The notes beneath the pieces are model-generated. The model saw nothing but the letters and a program-made list of their open reading frames with translations. It was not told the DNA's origin and did no database searches. This document shows positions 1 through 8,540 of a stretch of DNA of 34,933 nucleotides, one piece after another (position 1 is the first letter of the stretch; every line of letters begins with the position of its first letter). The DNA is taken from assembly GCA_029262735.1 (NCBI GenBank), contig JAJCYY010000051.1:1-34933 (forward strand), read 5' to 3'. The stretch is from Chloroflexota bacterium (GTDB lineage Bacteria > Chloroflexota > Dehalococcoidia > Lucifugimonadales > Lucifugimonadaceae). The position numbers and the translations under genes were made by a program.

Positions 1-357
1 GATTCCATACTCTTTCGCACGGTCGATGGCCATGTTCATGGCCTGCGGCCCGACCACCAGTCCGTGGCCGTCATCGCAGTCGATCGTCGCAGCCGCCGGC
101 ATCTCCCGCACAATTCTCACCTTCGGCCTCGGGTTGATTCCGTTCTCCTGGAACGACTGCACATAGGCCCGGAGCATGTTGCTGACGCCGTGGGATTCAA
201 TGCCTCGCACGTCCGCATAGACGAGCACGTCTGCCGCCTGGGCGGCGTCCTCATTGGACATGCCCATCTTGAGAAAGATATCGGTGACGGTTGCGGACAT
301 GTCGTCCGGCATTACATGGACAGCTATGTCCGCTGGTACGTGGAAGCGTTCTAGCAA
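1..357 (-). CDS. Ldh family (malate/L-lactate dehydrogenase type) oxidoreductase, N-terminal part
   Basis: The gene runs off the left edge; 119 residues are visible. Members of this family (not the Rossmann LDH/MDH family) are NAD(P)-dependent dehydrogenases of 2-hydroxyacids such as malate, L-lactate, sulfolactate or ureidoglycolate. Family signatures seen are the N-terminal ERFHVP segment, a helix ending in DAAQAADVLVYADVRG, and the hallmark ESHGVSN stretch that carries the catalytic His region, followed by INPRPKV. The start is TTG at 357, because the ERF.VP beginning is typical and AAAGGA lies just upstream; an in-frame ATG 14 codons later is less likely. A GntR-type dyad sits upstream at 376-395, suggesting a substrate-responsive repressor. 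The substrate cannot be told from this fragment. Confidence 0.85.
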   Translation of the reverse strand, partial: MLERFHVPADIAVHVMPDDMSATVTDIFLKMGMSNEDAAQAADVLVYADVRGIESHGVSNMLRAYVQSFQENGINPRPKVRIVREMPAAATIDCDDGHGLVVGPQAMNMAIDRAKEYGI

Positions 358-375
358 CTTTTTTCCTTTCAAAGT

Positions 376-395
376 TGGTCAGACCAGGTCTGACC
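376..395. promoter_or_regulatory. Tandem GntR/FadR-type dyad operators
   Basis: Two adjacent dyads are visible: TGGTCAGACCA at 376-386 and GGTCTGACC at 387-395, each perfect around one central base. TGGT-N3-ACCA cores are typical binding sites of GntR regulators of the FadR/FCD group (PdhR, LldR). The pair lies 19 bases upstream of the TTG start of the Ldh-family gene, between it and any promoter, so repression is the likely mode. The same GGTCAGACC core recurs at 31568-31576. No regulator gene is in the window. Confidence 0.5.
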
Positions 396-617
396 GGGTT
401 CGTGCAAAAAGGCAGTCGTCTCGGCAGCCGGGGCATCACCGGGACAGAATGTTTTTGATAGCCCATGCCTGGAGTCGGTCGACAATGTTCGACACCTCAG
501 ACCGGTGGGAGTATAGCTCCGATTTGCAGACGTGGATTGGAGTGTGAAGTAGCGCGCCGGTCAGGGACGATCCGTGTGCGAACGAAGCGGGCGCCCCCCA
601 ACCTGAAAAAGAGTCCC

Positions 618-642
618 TTCGTCCCGAAACAGCGTGAGGGAC
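618..642 (+). repeat. Intergenic repeat, partial copy (family R1)
   Basis: This 25-base block containing GTCCCGAAACAGCGTGAGGG is identical to 4406-4430. It is nearly the reverse complement of 760-784, so 618-784 is an inverted-repeat pair. After the block this copy diverges from the other two. Confidence 0.75.
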
Positions 643-735
643 ATGGATGAGGGGCGGCACACGCGGTCAGCGGTCTTGTTCGCCGCAATCGTCGGTGCGG
701 TGGCGATGGTTCTCGCTGGTGCAGAGAGCGGTTCT

Positions 736-784
736 GGTACGTTGCCTCATCCACCCCGGGTCCCTCACTCCGTTTCGGGACGAT
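736..784 (-). repeat. Intergenic repeat, full copy (family R1)
   Basis: Read on the minus strand, this copy matches 4406-4454 over about 49 bases with a handful of mismatches. The shared parts include GAAAC, GTGAGGGAC, GGGGT, GATGAGGCAAC. It has no coding content, and the copies sit only in gaps between genes. Confidence 0.75.
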
Positions 785-833
785 GGAGCTATTCTTTCCT
801 TTCAGCAGGGAGAACCTGTAACTCCCCGCTCCC

Positions 834-2333
834 CTACTCCTCGACAAACCGGAAGATTCCGGGCGAGTACGTTAGCACGTACACCTCGCCATCCAGCGTC
901 TGCCCGAACGCCGGTATGCTGCTGCTGGTCTCGGCAATCACCATCTGCTCCTGCACCGAACCGTTCACGTGCCGCAATCCCCAGATGATGCCGGAGCAGA
1001 AGTCGCCATAGACATACGCTCCGTGCAGTGAGGGTAGACGCGACCCGCGATACACGTAGCCGCCGGACACGCTGCACCCAAAACTGTGACTGTACGAAAC
1101 GACCGGCTCCACAAAATCGTCCTGATCGCAACCGGACGACGGGTGGAAGCAGTCGGTACCCTCTTTCAGCCGCCAGCCGTAATTCCCACCACGCACGATC
1201 AGGTCGATCTCTTCGACGCGGTTCTGACCAACATCACCGGCCCACAGCTCACCGGTCTCCATATCGAAGCTGAACCGCCACGGGTTGCGTAGTCCGTAAG
1301 CCCAGATCTCGGGCAACCCTCCGCCCAGTCCGGTCGCCTGTCCTGTTGCGAACGGGTTGTCGCCCGGCACCGAGTACGCACGGCCCGGCGTGTCGATATT
1401 TATACGCAGAATTGAGCCGAGGACGACTGACGTGTTCTGGGCATTGTTGGCCTGATCGCCCGCGCCCCCACCGTCACCAAGCGAAATGTAGAGAAACCCG
1501 TCAGGACCGAAGGCCAGCATGCCACCGTTGTGGTTCGACTGCGGCTGAAGCACTTCGAGCACTTTGCGCTCAGAGCCAGGGTCGATGAGACCGTCGGGCT
1601 GGAAGGTGAATTCGGAGATGATTGAACGGCGAGGTCCGGTTGCGGAGTAGTAGACGAAGATCTTGCCGTTCTCTCCAAATTTTGGATGCAGTGCAAATCC
1701 GAGCAGCCCCTCCTCGTTGGCACGCCCGGTGACCAGCAGCCGGATGTCGAGCACAAGGCGCTCACTGCCCGTGGCCGACGTTGGATCGCCCGTCAGCTCA
1801 AGGATGCGGCCCGACTGCTCGGAGACGAAGATGCGGCCGGACTCATCAGGCGCTTCTGCGAGGTGTGTTGGTCTGGTTGGCGAGGACCAGCTGAAGACGC
1901 GTTCCAGTTGAAGCGCCCGAAGCGGTTCCGGTTCGACAGTCGGACCGGCAGAAGGAGTTTTCGTTGATGTTGGTGACGGCGGTGCGACCGGAGTCGGCGG
2001 TGGAGGTGGCGGTGTACGCGGCGGCGTGGGCTGACCGATCACCGTGGGCGAAGGCGTCACGGTCACAGGCTGTCCCACGCCCGGCCCAGCCGTCGATCCC
2101 GGGTCAACGGTCGGCGTCGACGTGGGCGTTCCTGGCCCTGGCTGCTCAACAGTCGGCACAGGCGTTGGCGTCATTCCCGGATCAACCGTCGCAGTCGGTG
2201 CCGGAGTTCCTACGCTTAACGCCGAACTGTCATCCGGTACCTCGTTGTCGGTGTTGCAGGCTGCCAGTCCGGCGAAAACCAGGACGAGCACGATGGAAAA
2301 CATCGGCCTGTGGGTGAACAGCGCTGAGTTCAA
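834..2333 (-). CDS. PQQ-dependent sugar dehydrogenase-like lipoprotein (GSDH family)
   Basis: The family is glucose/sorbosone dehydrogenase (six-bladed beta-propeller; soluble aldose dehydrogenase type), which oxidises sugars outside the cytoplasm with PQQ. The signal peptide ends in a lipobox, LAAC, with Cys26 lipidated. A Pro/Thr-rich linker (about 45-137) tethers the propeller (about 143-499). Family motifs seen are EEGLLGFALHP, SNHNGGMLAFGPDG (His268, the position of the catalytic His), YISLGDGG, IWAYGLRNPWRFSFD, GELWAGDVGQ and NYGW. The start is TTG with AGAGGA four bases upstream; ATG at codon 11 would shorten the charged n-region. Its neighbours are repeats, so it is probably transcribed alone. 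Its real sugar substrate is unknown. Confidence 0.9.
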   Translation of the reverse strand: MNSALFTHRPMFSIVLVLVFAGLAACNTDNEVPDDSSALSVGTPAPTATVDPGMTPTPVPTVEQPGPGTPTSTPTVDPGSTAGPGVGQPVTVTPSPTVIGQPTPPRTPPPPPPTPVAPPSPTSTKTPSAGPTVEPEPLRALQLERVFSWSSPTRPTHLAEAPDESGRIFVSEQSGRILELTGDPTSATGSERLVLDIRLLVTGRANEEGLLGFALHPKFGENGKIFVYYSATGPRRSIISEFTFQPDGLIDPGSERKVLEVLQPQSNHNGGMLAFGPDGFLYISLGDGGGAGDQANNAQNTSVVLGSILRINIDTPGRAYSVPGDNPFATGQATGLGGGLPEIWAYGLRNPWRFSFDMETGELWAGDVGQNRVEEIDLIVRGGNYGWRLKEGTDCFHPSSGCDQDDFVEPVVSYSHSFGCSVSGGYVYRGSRLPSLHGAYVYGDFCSGIIWGLRHVNGSVQEQMVIAETSSSIPAFGQTLDGEVYVLTYSPGIFRFVEE

Positions 2334-2510
2334 TCATTCCTCTTCATGTCGCAATAGTTCCCATTCGGCGGCAGAAGCGTTCGGTGGCACATCGCGGCCA
2401 GCTTACCCGTATCCTCTTCACAGCAGACACGCGGGTAATCTGTCGAGCCTTGCGGGCTGTCGTCGGCCGGTTCGATTTCGCAGAACAGACATACGAGACA
2501 GGGGGACGAG

Positions 2511-2825
2511 ATGATTCTTGTATCGAGTGAGAGGATTGAAGGAAAAGAGATTACAGAGACGATCGGACTGGTGCGTGGCAACGCCGCGCGGACCCGTGGC
2601 ATCGGATTCGACATCCTAGCCGGCATCCGGAACATCTTCGGCGGTGACGTGCCGGAGTACACCAACCTGATCAACGTCACGAGGGACCAGGCGACTGACC
2701 GCATGGTTGAGGCCGCCGAGGCAGCAGGAGCGAACGCCATCGTTGGTGTGAGATACACCACATCCATGATCGCCGGGGGAATTTCGGAGATACTGGCGTT
2801 CGGGACCGCGGTGAAGGTTCGGTAG
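2511..2825 (+). CDS. YbjQ family (UPF0145) protein
   Basis: This 104-residue protein has the family's normal length. The whole chain matches YbjQ: the start ILVSSERIEGKEI, the central RGIGFDILAGIRNIFGGDVPEYTNL, and the ending ANAIVGVRY followed by EILAFGTAV. YbjQ proteins form ring-shaped oligomers and are sometimes labelled heavy-metal binding, but no activity is firmly established. A strong ribosome binding site (AGGGGGA) precedes the ATG. The gene is isolated between a divergent lipoprotein gene and a PEBP gene; nothing in the context suggests a specific role. Confidence 0.9.
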   Translation: MILVSSERIEGKEITETIGLVRGNAARTRGIGFDILAGIRNIFGGDVPEYTNLINVTRDQATDRMVEAAEAAGANAIVGVRYTTSMIAGGISEILAFGTAVKVR

Positions 2826-2913
2826 GTGGGCGGCAGCGCGGATTCGACAGATCACCCGATTCGAATGACTCGAATGACTCGAACGGCAGAAACGGCTCGA
2901 AAAAGGGAAAAGT

Positions 2914-3504
2914 CTGATTCGGAACCACAACATTGCCCGGCGCGCAGTGCTGCTTGCCCTGCTTGTTGTCGCCACGTTGATCGCGCTGGCGTGCGGCAGT
3001 TCCGAGCCGGAATTCGATCCGGCCGAGTTCGACCCGTTCACATCGGTCCCTGTCGAGCTTGATGTGCTCAGTCCGGATATAAGTGCCGGTGAGCAGATCC
3101 CGGTGCGGTTCACCTGCGACGGTGCGGACGAAGCTCCGGTGATCAGCTGGCAACGCCCGCCGAACGGCACGCGGGCCGTGGCCGTGATCATGGACGACCC
3201 TGATGCGCCGCGCGGGATCTTTTCGCACTGGGTGGCGTTCAATCTCGACCCTGACGACAATTCGATTCGGAGCGTTATCGAAGGCGATGGCCCGGCCGTT
3301 CAGGGCGTGAACGACTTCGGCGAAAGCGGCTACGGTGGCCCGTGCCCGCCTCGAGGCCAGACGCACGAATACAGGTTTAACGTCTTCGCTCTAATCGCAC
3401 CACTTGCGCTGGACGATGACGCCACGGCACAGGATGTGCTGACGGCGATGCGCGGCTCGGTGATCGGCCACGGAGTGCTAAGCGCTGAGTACACCCGCCA
3501 GTAG
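2914..3504 (+). CDS. PEBP / YbhB-YbcL family lipoprotein
   Basis: This is a phosphatidylethanolamine-binding-protein fold, known in bacteria as YbhB/YbcL; the physiological ligand is unclear. Family motifs seen are CDGADEAPVISW, VIMDDPDAPRG, FSHWVAFNL and YGGPCPPRGQTHEY, which build the anion-binding pocket. The N-terminus is a lipoprotein signal (ALLVVATLIALAC). The start is uncertain. GTG at 2947 gives a signal with no positive charge. The frame is open upstream to a CTG at 2914 preceded by AAGGGA, which would add a basic n-region (IRNHNIARR), so I prefer that start despite the rare codon. The protein is predicted to be exported and lipid-anchored. Confidence 0.85.
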   Translation: MIRNHNIARRAVLLALLVVATLIALACGSSEPEFDPAEFDPFTSVPVELDVLSPDISAGEQIPVRFTCDGADEAPVISWQRPPNGTRAVAVIMDDPDAPRGIFSHWVAFNLDPDDNSIRSVIEGDGPAVQGVNDFGESGYGGPCPPRGQTHEYRFNVFALIAPLALDDDATAQDVLTAMRGSVIGHGVLSAEYTRQ

Positions 3505-3935
3505 TTTTCTCTTCCTGCCTGGTGTTCACTCTGTTGACACAATCGCCAATCCCCTCTCCCGCAAACGGGAGAGGGTCAGGGTGAGGCCCGTTTCGACATT
3601 CTGCCACTCCGACGAAAGAATTCAGAATCTCTCCGGTGACCTCACATAAACGGTGCGGTGGTTCGGTGAACGCTTGGATGAACGGGCGAGGCACATGTCC
3701 AGTGAGATCCCTCCGCTTCGGTCGGGATGACAAAACAGATCCCTCTCACTCTTCCTGCACCTGCTCCCGGCTGAAGAACGAAGAGTTCCGTCAGTAGTCC
3801 TCCCGCACTTAACTTAGGTGCCAGCACGCCGGAAAGCTGGCCGTTCCCGAAGCTAACCTTTGCCTGCGCGACCGTATCGCCAATCAGACGCAGACGGTCC
3901 CTGTGAATTCGGACAAGAGCCTTCGGAGAATTTAG
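3505..3935. other. Intergenic region, repeats only
   Basis: Apart from the palindrome at 3552-3575 and a CCGCTTCGGTCGGGATGAC-type block near 3709-3730, nothing gene-like is seen. The open frames here lack family resemblance. Confidence 0.5.
3552..3575. repeat. Palindromic intergenic repeat (family R2)
   Basis: CCCTCTCCCG and CGGGAGAGGG form a near-perfect hairpin with a short loop. The same element with its flank (TCAGGGTGAGG) recurs inverted at 34905-34928. It lies just after the PEBP gene and could act as a terminator-like hairpin, but there is no U-tract. Confidence 0.7.
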
Positions 3936-4382
3936 ATGCCCGCCCGCAAACTGTTCGCCATATCGCTACTTTCCGTGTTCGCCACCATCGTTATCGCGTG
4001 CGGATCAGGCTCGATTCCAGAGGCAGACTCCGTGGAAAGCCTCGGCACAGCGCTGGAAGCCGCCGGGATGCGCGTCGACGGGCCGAACGAAAACGACCGC
4101 CTCTCGGCAAACTACTTCTCGATACCCGGTATGCAGTACACGGCCAGCGGTGAGACCCTGTTCGTCTACGAATTCCCTGACGATGATGAACTTGCCACAC
4201 AGAAGGCGCTCGTCTCGCCGGATGGCTGGGGAATCGGCCTGAAGTACATCCAGTGGACCGTTGGCCCAAGCTACTACCAGAACGGCCGGTTGATCGTGAT
4301 CTACGACGGTGAGAAGAGCCTGATCATGGATACGCTGACCAGCGCCATGGGCGACCGCTTCGCGCCAGGCAACCCGGCATAG
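3936..4382 (+). CDS. Small lipoprotein of unknown function
   Basis: The 148-residue product begins with a clear lipoprotein signal (MPARKLFAISLLSVFATIVIAC). The mature part is acidic, with the segments GTALEAAGMRVDG and GETLFVYEFPDDDELATQKALVSPDGWGI, then an aromatic-rich strand region and GRLIVIYDG. The pattern resembles small secreted Chloroflexota lipoproteins whose role is unknown; I do not recognise a domain. GGAG lies ten bases before the ATG. It is flanked by repeat-rich gaps and probably monocistronic. Confidence 0.75.
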   Translation: MPARKLFAISLLSVFATIVIACGSGSIPEADSVESLGTALEAAGMRVDGPNENDRLSANYFSIPGMQYTASGETLFVYEFPDDDELATQKALVSPDGWGIGLKYIQWTVGPSYYQNGRLIVIYDGEKSLIMDTLTSAMGDRFAPGNPA

Positions 4383-4701
4383 GCTCGCCCGAGTCGGCGC
4401 CTCTCTTCGTCCCGAAACAGCGTGAGGGACCTGGGGTAGATGAGGCAACAGACCGGTCCCGCACCCAGCAAGCGGGCACCCGCGTTTCGGCACAAAGAGA
4501 TTCTGACCTCTCGCGAAGCCTCTGGCTCGCGGCACCCGCGCTCCTCACTCTCGGCCGAACCTTCGGCCAAAACACTCATCGAATTTCGGGAAGGCTGTAT
4601 CCTGTCGCTGCTCCCCGGCCGCATTTGCCGTTCTCGTTGATCGCGGGTGGTCAACTCGGCCCCCCTACCCGGCACCCTAACGCCTCCGCCATCGCTGATA
4701 A
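4383..4701. other. Intergenic region with repeat R1
   Basis: Beyond the R1 copy at 4406-4454, no gene, RNA or strong promoter was recognised in this stretch. Confidence 0.45.
4406..4454 (+). repeat. Intergenic repeat, full copy (family R1)
   Basis: The first 25 bases equal 618-642, and the whole block matches the reverse complement of 736-784 with few differences. It lies immediately downstream of a lipoprotein gene. Confidence 0.75.
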
Positions 4702-5544
4702 ATGCTCAACCACTCGTTCATTCACCTCCCAGGCATCGACTCCGCAATAGAGGAATCGCTATGGTCGCGCGGCGTCACATCGTGGGAACTGCTCGAGCAG
4801 GATGACGCCAGGAAAGACCCGGAGCTGCGTGACGCCCTCGCAGAGTCCAGTGAGAGACTTGCTGACCGGGACGCAGCCTACTTCGCAGAGCGTATGCCCG
4901 CCCACGAATCGTGGCGGCTCTACGCAGAGTTCTACGATCAGACCGCCTTCCTCGACATCGAGACGACCGGCCTGGGAGGCGACGCATTCACGACCATCTG
5001 CGGCGTGCTTGACCGCACCGGATTTACCGCCTTTGCACGAGGCGACGAAATGGACCTGCTGCCGGAATACCTCGAACAGTTCCGTCTTGTAGTCACGTTC
5101 AACGGCAGGGCGTTCGACGTGCCGTTCCTGCGGCGAGAGCTTGGTAAAAACGTGCTCCGCAGAGCCGCACACCTGGACCTGATGTACGTGCTGCGACGCC
5201 TTGGCCTGAAGGGCGGGCTAAAACGAATTGAGAAGGCGCTCGGCGTCGGACGACCGTCGAGCCTGAGCACCCTGGACGGCCGGGACGCGATAACGCTCTG
5301 GGCGATGTCAGAGGAGGGCGAGTCGGAGGCTCTCGATACACTGATCCGCTACAACGCAGAGGATGTGCTTGTGCTCCCGCGGCTGGCGGCGATTGCCGTT
5401 CGAGACCACGCTGCGGGCACTCCGATGGCCGGGCAGGAGCCGGAGACATTCCCGGAGCCGGACATCTCCGTTCTGCCGTTCGACGCCTCGATAGTCCATC
5501 ACCTTGCAAGCCGCAGGGGCAAGGTGAGTTCACCCGCGCTATAG
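4702..5544 (+). CDS. Ribonuclease H-like (YprB-type) 3'-5' exonuclease domain protein
   Basis: The RNase_H_2/YprB family has a DEDD exonuclease fold. Three acidic motifs are visible: FLDIETTGLGG (about residue 90, the DxE pair), TFNGRAFDVPFLRREL (the D of motif II with the conserved NG.FD.P), and YNAEDVLVLPRL near 225 (motif III). The first 80 residues (LPGIDSAIEESLWSRGVTSWELL) resemble the helix-hairpin-helix-like lead of this family. Predicted role: metal-dependent trimming of nucleic acid in the cytoplasm. The natural substrate is not known. The start is ATG at 4702 with the typical early HLPGI motif. It is a single gene between a repeat gap and the J-domain gene. Confidence 0.85.
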   Translation: MLNHSFIHLPGIDSAIEESLWSRGVTSWELLEQDDARKDPELRDALAESSERLADRDAAYFAERMPAHESWRLYAEFYDQTAFLDIETTGLGGDAFTTICGVLDRTGFTAFARGDEMDLLPEYLEQFRLVVTFNGRAFDVPFLRRELGKNVLRRAAHLDLMYVLRRLGLKGGLKRIEKALGVGRPSSLSTLDGRDAITLWAMSEEGESEALDTLIRYNAEDVLVLPRLAAIAVRDHAAGTPMAGQEPETFPEPDISVLPFDASIVHHLASRRGKVSSPAL

Positions 5545-5791
5545 CGTCCCGAGGTCACCTGCGGGCGATTCCCGACCGCACAGCACGCCAACTTGCCGGT
5601 TCTCTCCCATCAAAAGGCAGATCTGTGGCGTTAGCTTGTTCATACCGGGACCCATCCTGAGCAAAGCCGAGCAGATGGCCTACTGAGTTGGAGTACCCGC
5701 TTGCGGGCAAGGCTCTGCGCGGCATCGCCCGGGAACCTCGTCGCTGCTCATTCACGTCCGCTTGCACGTAGCGGACAACAACCCTTTCGCC

Positions 5792-7534
5792 ATGCCTGAA
5801 GCTCCCGACTACTACGAACTGCTGGGCATCGACCCGGATGCCGGCGACGACGACGTTCGCGCTGCCCACAGGCGTGCTGCCAGCTACTGGCACCCGGACC
5901 GGAACCAGGCTCCGAACGCCTCATCGATGATGCGCCACGTCAACAATGCGCGTGACACGTTGTTAAGCGCGTCGAAGAGGCGCGACTACAACCTTGAAAG
6001 CCGCGCATATCAGCAGTCGGCAACCCGGCGCACCGATGCAGCTCGACAGACCGCCAGTGCCGAACGCAGCGCCCGGGAGGAGCGGCAGAGACAGGAGTCG
6101 AAGGAACAAGAGGAGCGCGCAAAGCAGGAAGCGGCCAGCGCCGATGCCAGTTCAACGGTCACTTCGCCTGCCAGAAACCCGGTAATGCAACTGGTTCTGA
6201 AACGCCTCTTCGTGCGAGTTCAGCCGGCCGGAATCCTCGTGCCGTTCTTCGTCACGGGACTGACGGTCCTGATCGGGTACGCCTACATCAACTTTTTTGG
6301 CGACGAACCGAACAACGGTGTCGAAGCAGCCCGGCCTCCCACTGCGTCGCCTGCCACCTCCGTGCCCTCAACACCGCCGGGGGGTCTCGTGCCAACCCTG
6401 CCGGTACCTCCCAGCCCCGCTCCGACGGCGTCTCCAATAACGGCGCCAACACCACTTCCCACGGCAACCCCGGCTCCTGCGCCCACCGCAACTCCAACTC
6501 CCACAATAGTTCCCACAGCCACGCCGACCGCGACCCCAACCCCTGTGCCAAGTCTGTTGATCGGACCGGTCAGCGGTGCTCTGTCGAAATTCGAGGAATC
6601 GTCGGCTCTCGGTGAGTTCGACAGCGCGTACGACACTGGCGTCTCTGCAAAGAACTTCAGGCTCGAAGTCCAGTTCGAAAACGCATTCAGTTCGATCACG
6701 CCTGACTGGAGTTACGGCGTCGTGTTCAGGCAGGCAGGTGATGCGAAACACCTGTTGACGATCGAGGGCGACGGATCGTGGCGGCACTTCACAGGTGCCG
6801 AGCTAACGGGCTTCGGAAAGTTCCAGGAAACACAGTTCGTTGAGCCGGTCACCGCGGTGTCCCTGCTGGTGATCGACACCCAGGGATTCTTATTCGTTAA
6901 CGAAGCATTCTCCGGGCTGTTAGACCTCTCGTCAGGCCCCGGCGACGGCGGTATTGCACTGGTGCAGGGTGTGTTTCCAAATGATGATCTAACGGGCGGC
7001 GTTACCGAGTTCCGTGGCCTGAAAATTACCGAGATGAATATGTCGGTTGATGATCCGAGCGGTGTCATCACCGTGGACTCGGAACCGATCAGCGTCTCAG
7101 ATCAGACCGTTCACGCCCGCAACGTCGTCATGACCGCAGAATTCTTGAGTCCATATGCCTCGTTTTCAGGCAACTGGTCATTCGGATTTCACCTACGAGA
7201 AACACCTGATGGCGCGGCACACTATGTGCTCATAACCGATTCGAAAGAGTGGTCCCACTACCGTCGTGAAGGTTCCGGCACTGAGCCGAAGTTGGTGTTC
7301 AAGGCCGATGCACCGTCAGTCGAGGTAGCAGGCGGCAAATACTCCAGGCTGACCATCGTCGTCGATGACACCGTTGGCTACGTCTTGATCAACGACGTGC
7401 TGGTGTCGTCTATCGGCCTCGTCAACCCGGACGCCGGAAGCAACGGAGCTGTGGCAGCGTTCTTTGCAGGCGATCAGCCAGCCGGCTCGCAGGGCGAGTA
7501 TCGCAACCTGGCAATCTGGGAGTTCGACGAGTGA
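5792..7534 (+). CDS. Membrane-anchored J-domain protein with extracytoplasmic repeat domains
   Basis: Residues 6-66 are a J domain (DYYELLGIDPDAGDDDVRAAHR, HPD at 34-36), the DnaK-stimulating module. A charged Arg/Glu/Gln coiled stretch (about 75-115) follows, then one membrane segment (about 147-169), a Pro/Thr/Ala-rich linker (about 180-260), and two homologous beta-rich domains (about 262-420 and 425-580). Each of these carries patterns such as PDWSYGVVFRQ / GNWSFGFHLRE, HFTGAE / HYRREG and GFLFVNEAFSG / GYVLINDVLVS. The repeats resemble LamG/DUF1080-like folds. The predicted topology puts the J domain inside and the repeats outside. ATG 5792 is preferred over TTG 5762 because J domains start shortly before YYELLG; neither has a good ribosome binding site. 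Function unknown. Confidence 0.85.
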   Translation: MPEAPDYYELLGIDPDAGDDDVRAAHRRAASYWHPDRNQAPNASSMMRHVNNARDTLLSASKRRDYNLESRAYQQSATRRTDAARQTASAERSAREERQRQESKEQEERAKQEAASADASSTVTSPARNPVMQLVLKRLFVRVQPAGILVPFFVTGLTVLIGYAYINFFGDEPNNGVEAARPPTASPATSVPSTPPGGLVPTLPVPPSPAPTASPITAPTPLPTATPAPAPTATPTPTIVPTATPTATPTPVPSLLIGPVSGALSKFEESSALGEFDSAYDTGVSAKNFRLEVQFENAFSSITPDWSYGVVFRQAGDAKHLLTIEGDGSWRHFTGAELTGFGKFQETQFVEPVTAVSLLVIDTQGFLFVNEAFSGLLDLSSGPGDGGIALVQGVFPNDDLTGGVTEFRGLKITEMNMSVDDPSGVITVDSEPISVSDQTVHARNVVMTAEFLSPYASFSGNWSFGFHLRETPDGAAHYVLITDSKEWSHYRREGSGTEPKLVFKADAPSVEVAGGKYSRLTIVVDDTVGYVLINDVLVSSIGLVNPDAGSNGAVAAFFAGDQPAGSQGEYRNLAIWEFDE

Positions 7535-7650
7535 GGCGGGTCCGAGGCTCAGGATGGCTCTGCCGGCATCGCTTTTAGACTCGTATGCCCTGTAGCCGCG
7601 GGACACAAAGTAGGGACATTCAAGTGAGGCTTTCTGGAACCTGACGGTGT

Positions 7651-7663
7651 GTGTAAACTGCGG
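7651..7663 (+). promoter_or_regulatory. Possible promoter element, GTGTAAACTGCGG
   Basis: A TAAACT-like -10 box lies 63 bases before the GYD gene start. The same 13-base pattern, with one change, occurs at 17890-17902, 94 bases before grdB1. No clear -35 box was seen. Confidence 0.25.
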
Positions 7664-7713
7664 CCCACGAAGCGCGTAATGAACTCACACGCCGATTTCG
7701 GAAAGGAATAACC

Positions 7714-8043
7714 ATGCCACATTTCATGGCTCAGGTCAGTTACACGCCCGAGTCCTGGGCAGCTCAGGTCAAGAGTCCGCAAGACAGGGCGGCTCAGATC
7801 ACTGCTATTGCCTCCTCAGCTGGTATTCGCGTCGATTCGTTTTACTACGCCTTTGGCGAATTCGATGCTGTAATTATCGGTGAAGCGCCGGACTTAACGA
7901 CTGAGGCTTCATTATTGATCGCAGCAGCGGCCGGAGGTGCTGTTTCTAAGATTCAAACGACTGTGCTGATGTCGCCGGATGAAGGACTCGAAGCAATAGA
8001 AAAAGCTGGCAAAATCGGCTACCGGCCTCCCGCAAGCCAGTAA
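7714..8043 (+). CDS. GYD domain protein
   Basis: This small 109-residue protein matches the GYD domain family: PHFMAQVSYTPESWAAQVKSPQDRAAQI, then FYYAFGEFDAVIIGEAPD and a C-terminal helix. These ferredoxin-like dimeric proteins are common in Chloroflexota and Alphaproteobacteria and have no assigned activity. AAAGGAA eight bases before the ATG fixes the start. A possible promoter element is at 7651-7663. It stands alone, with a repeat-rich gap behind it. Confidence 0.85.
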   Translation: MPHFMAQVSYTPESWAAQVKSPQDRAAQITAIASSAGIRVDSFYYAFGEFDAVIIGEAPDLTTEASLLIAAAAGGAVSKIQTTVLMSPDEGLEAIEKAGKIGYRPPASQ

Positions 8044-8231
8044 CGACGCGGGTCTATTGCGTACGCAGGCTCAGGCTGAAATAAAATCCATCTTCTGTCT
8101 AAATCTCTTTCCGGTCCAGCAAGAGGGGGAATGGTCATTTTGAACTCGATTGGCTCTGTATAAATCCTCTCTCCCCTTGTGGGAGAGACTAAGAGAGAGG
8201 GGGGTCGGCCGGGACGGCCGATAGTCTGCCA

Positions 8232-8254
8232 CCTTTCGACAAGCTCAGGATGGC
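8232..8254 (+). repeat. Short intergenic repeat (family R3)
   Basis: CTTTCGACAAGCTCAGGATGG is close to 16314-16336 (CCTTCGACAGGCTCAGGATG). Short blocks of this type are scattered in gaps of such genomes. Confidence 0.6.
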
Positions 8255-8279
8255 GGACGGTTTCACCCTCTCCCTTTAT

Positions 8280-8302
8280 CCCTCTCCCATCGAGGGAGAG
8301 GG
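8280..8302. repeat. Palindromic intergenic repeat (family R2)
   Basis: CCCTCTCCC and GGGAGAGGG are separated by ATCGA. The stem is like those at 3552-3575 and 34905-34928. Confidence 0.6.
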
Positions 8303-8540
8303 GAAGAACGCGCCCTCCGCCAGGCTCACCATGCTGCACGGCTTACAACAAAAGGAAGAGCACCCTCCCACCTGACCGAATTCGGATTCTGCAAGAACTA
8401 CCCCTCGCGCATCCCACCGGGTCACATGTAAACTTGGCCTTCGACCGGTTACGCCGAGCCGACCTGCAGGCGGAGCGCGCCGGACAGCGTCAGATGCCAC
8501 TCCTGCAAGAAGACCGCGGCCCGAGGGACGATTCCAGAAC

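Larger units (their letters stand above)
396..833. other. Intergenic region without a recognisable gene
   Basis: This gap lies between two minus-strand genes. The open frames here have no family resemblance. It contains a diverged inverted pair of an intergenic repeat (618-642 and 736-784). No RNA gene or convincing promoter was recognised. Confidence 0.5.
8044..8540. other. Intergenic region, dense in short repeats
   Basis: It holds several hairpin-forming CTCTCCC/GGGAGAG blocks (8164-8200 and 8280-8302) and a CTTTCGACAAGCTCAGGATGG block. The frames crossing it look like translated repeat, not protein. No RNA gene was recognised. Confidence 0.5.

Noticed and set aside
2616..3366. Minus-strand frames opposite the YbjQ and PEBP genes
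   Set aside because: Overlap two genes with strong family motifs; no recognisable domain in the antisense translations.
6283..6699. Val/Gly-rich open frame on the minus strand
   Set aside because: It is the complement of the Pro/Thr/Ala linker of the J-domain protein; composition alone keeps it open.
8164..8302. CRISPR-like array from repeated CTCTCCC/GGGAGAG blocks
   Set aside because: Repeat units are unequal in length and spacing and no cas genes are present; they are hairpin-type intergenic repeats.
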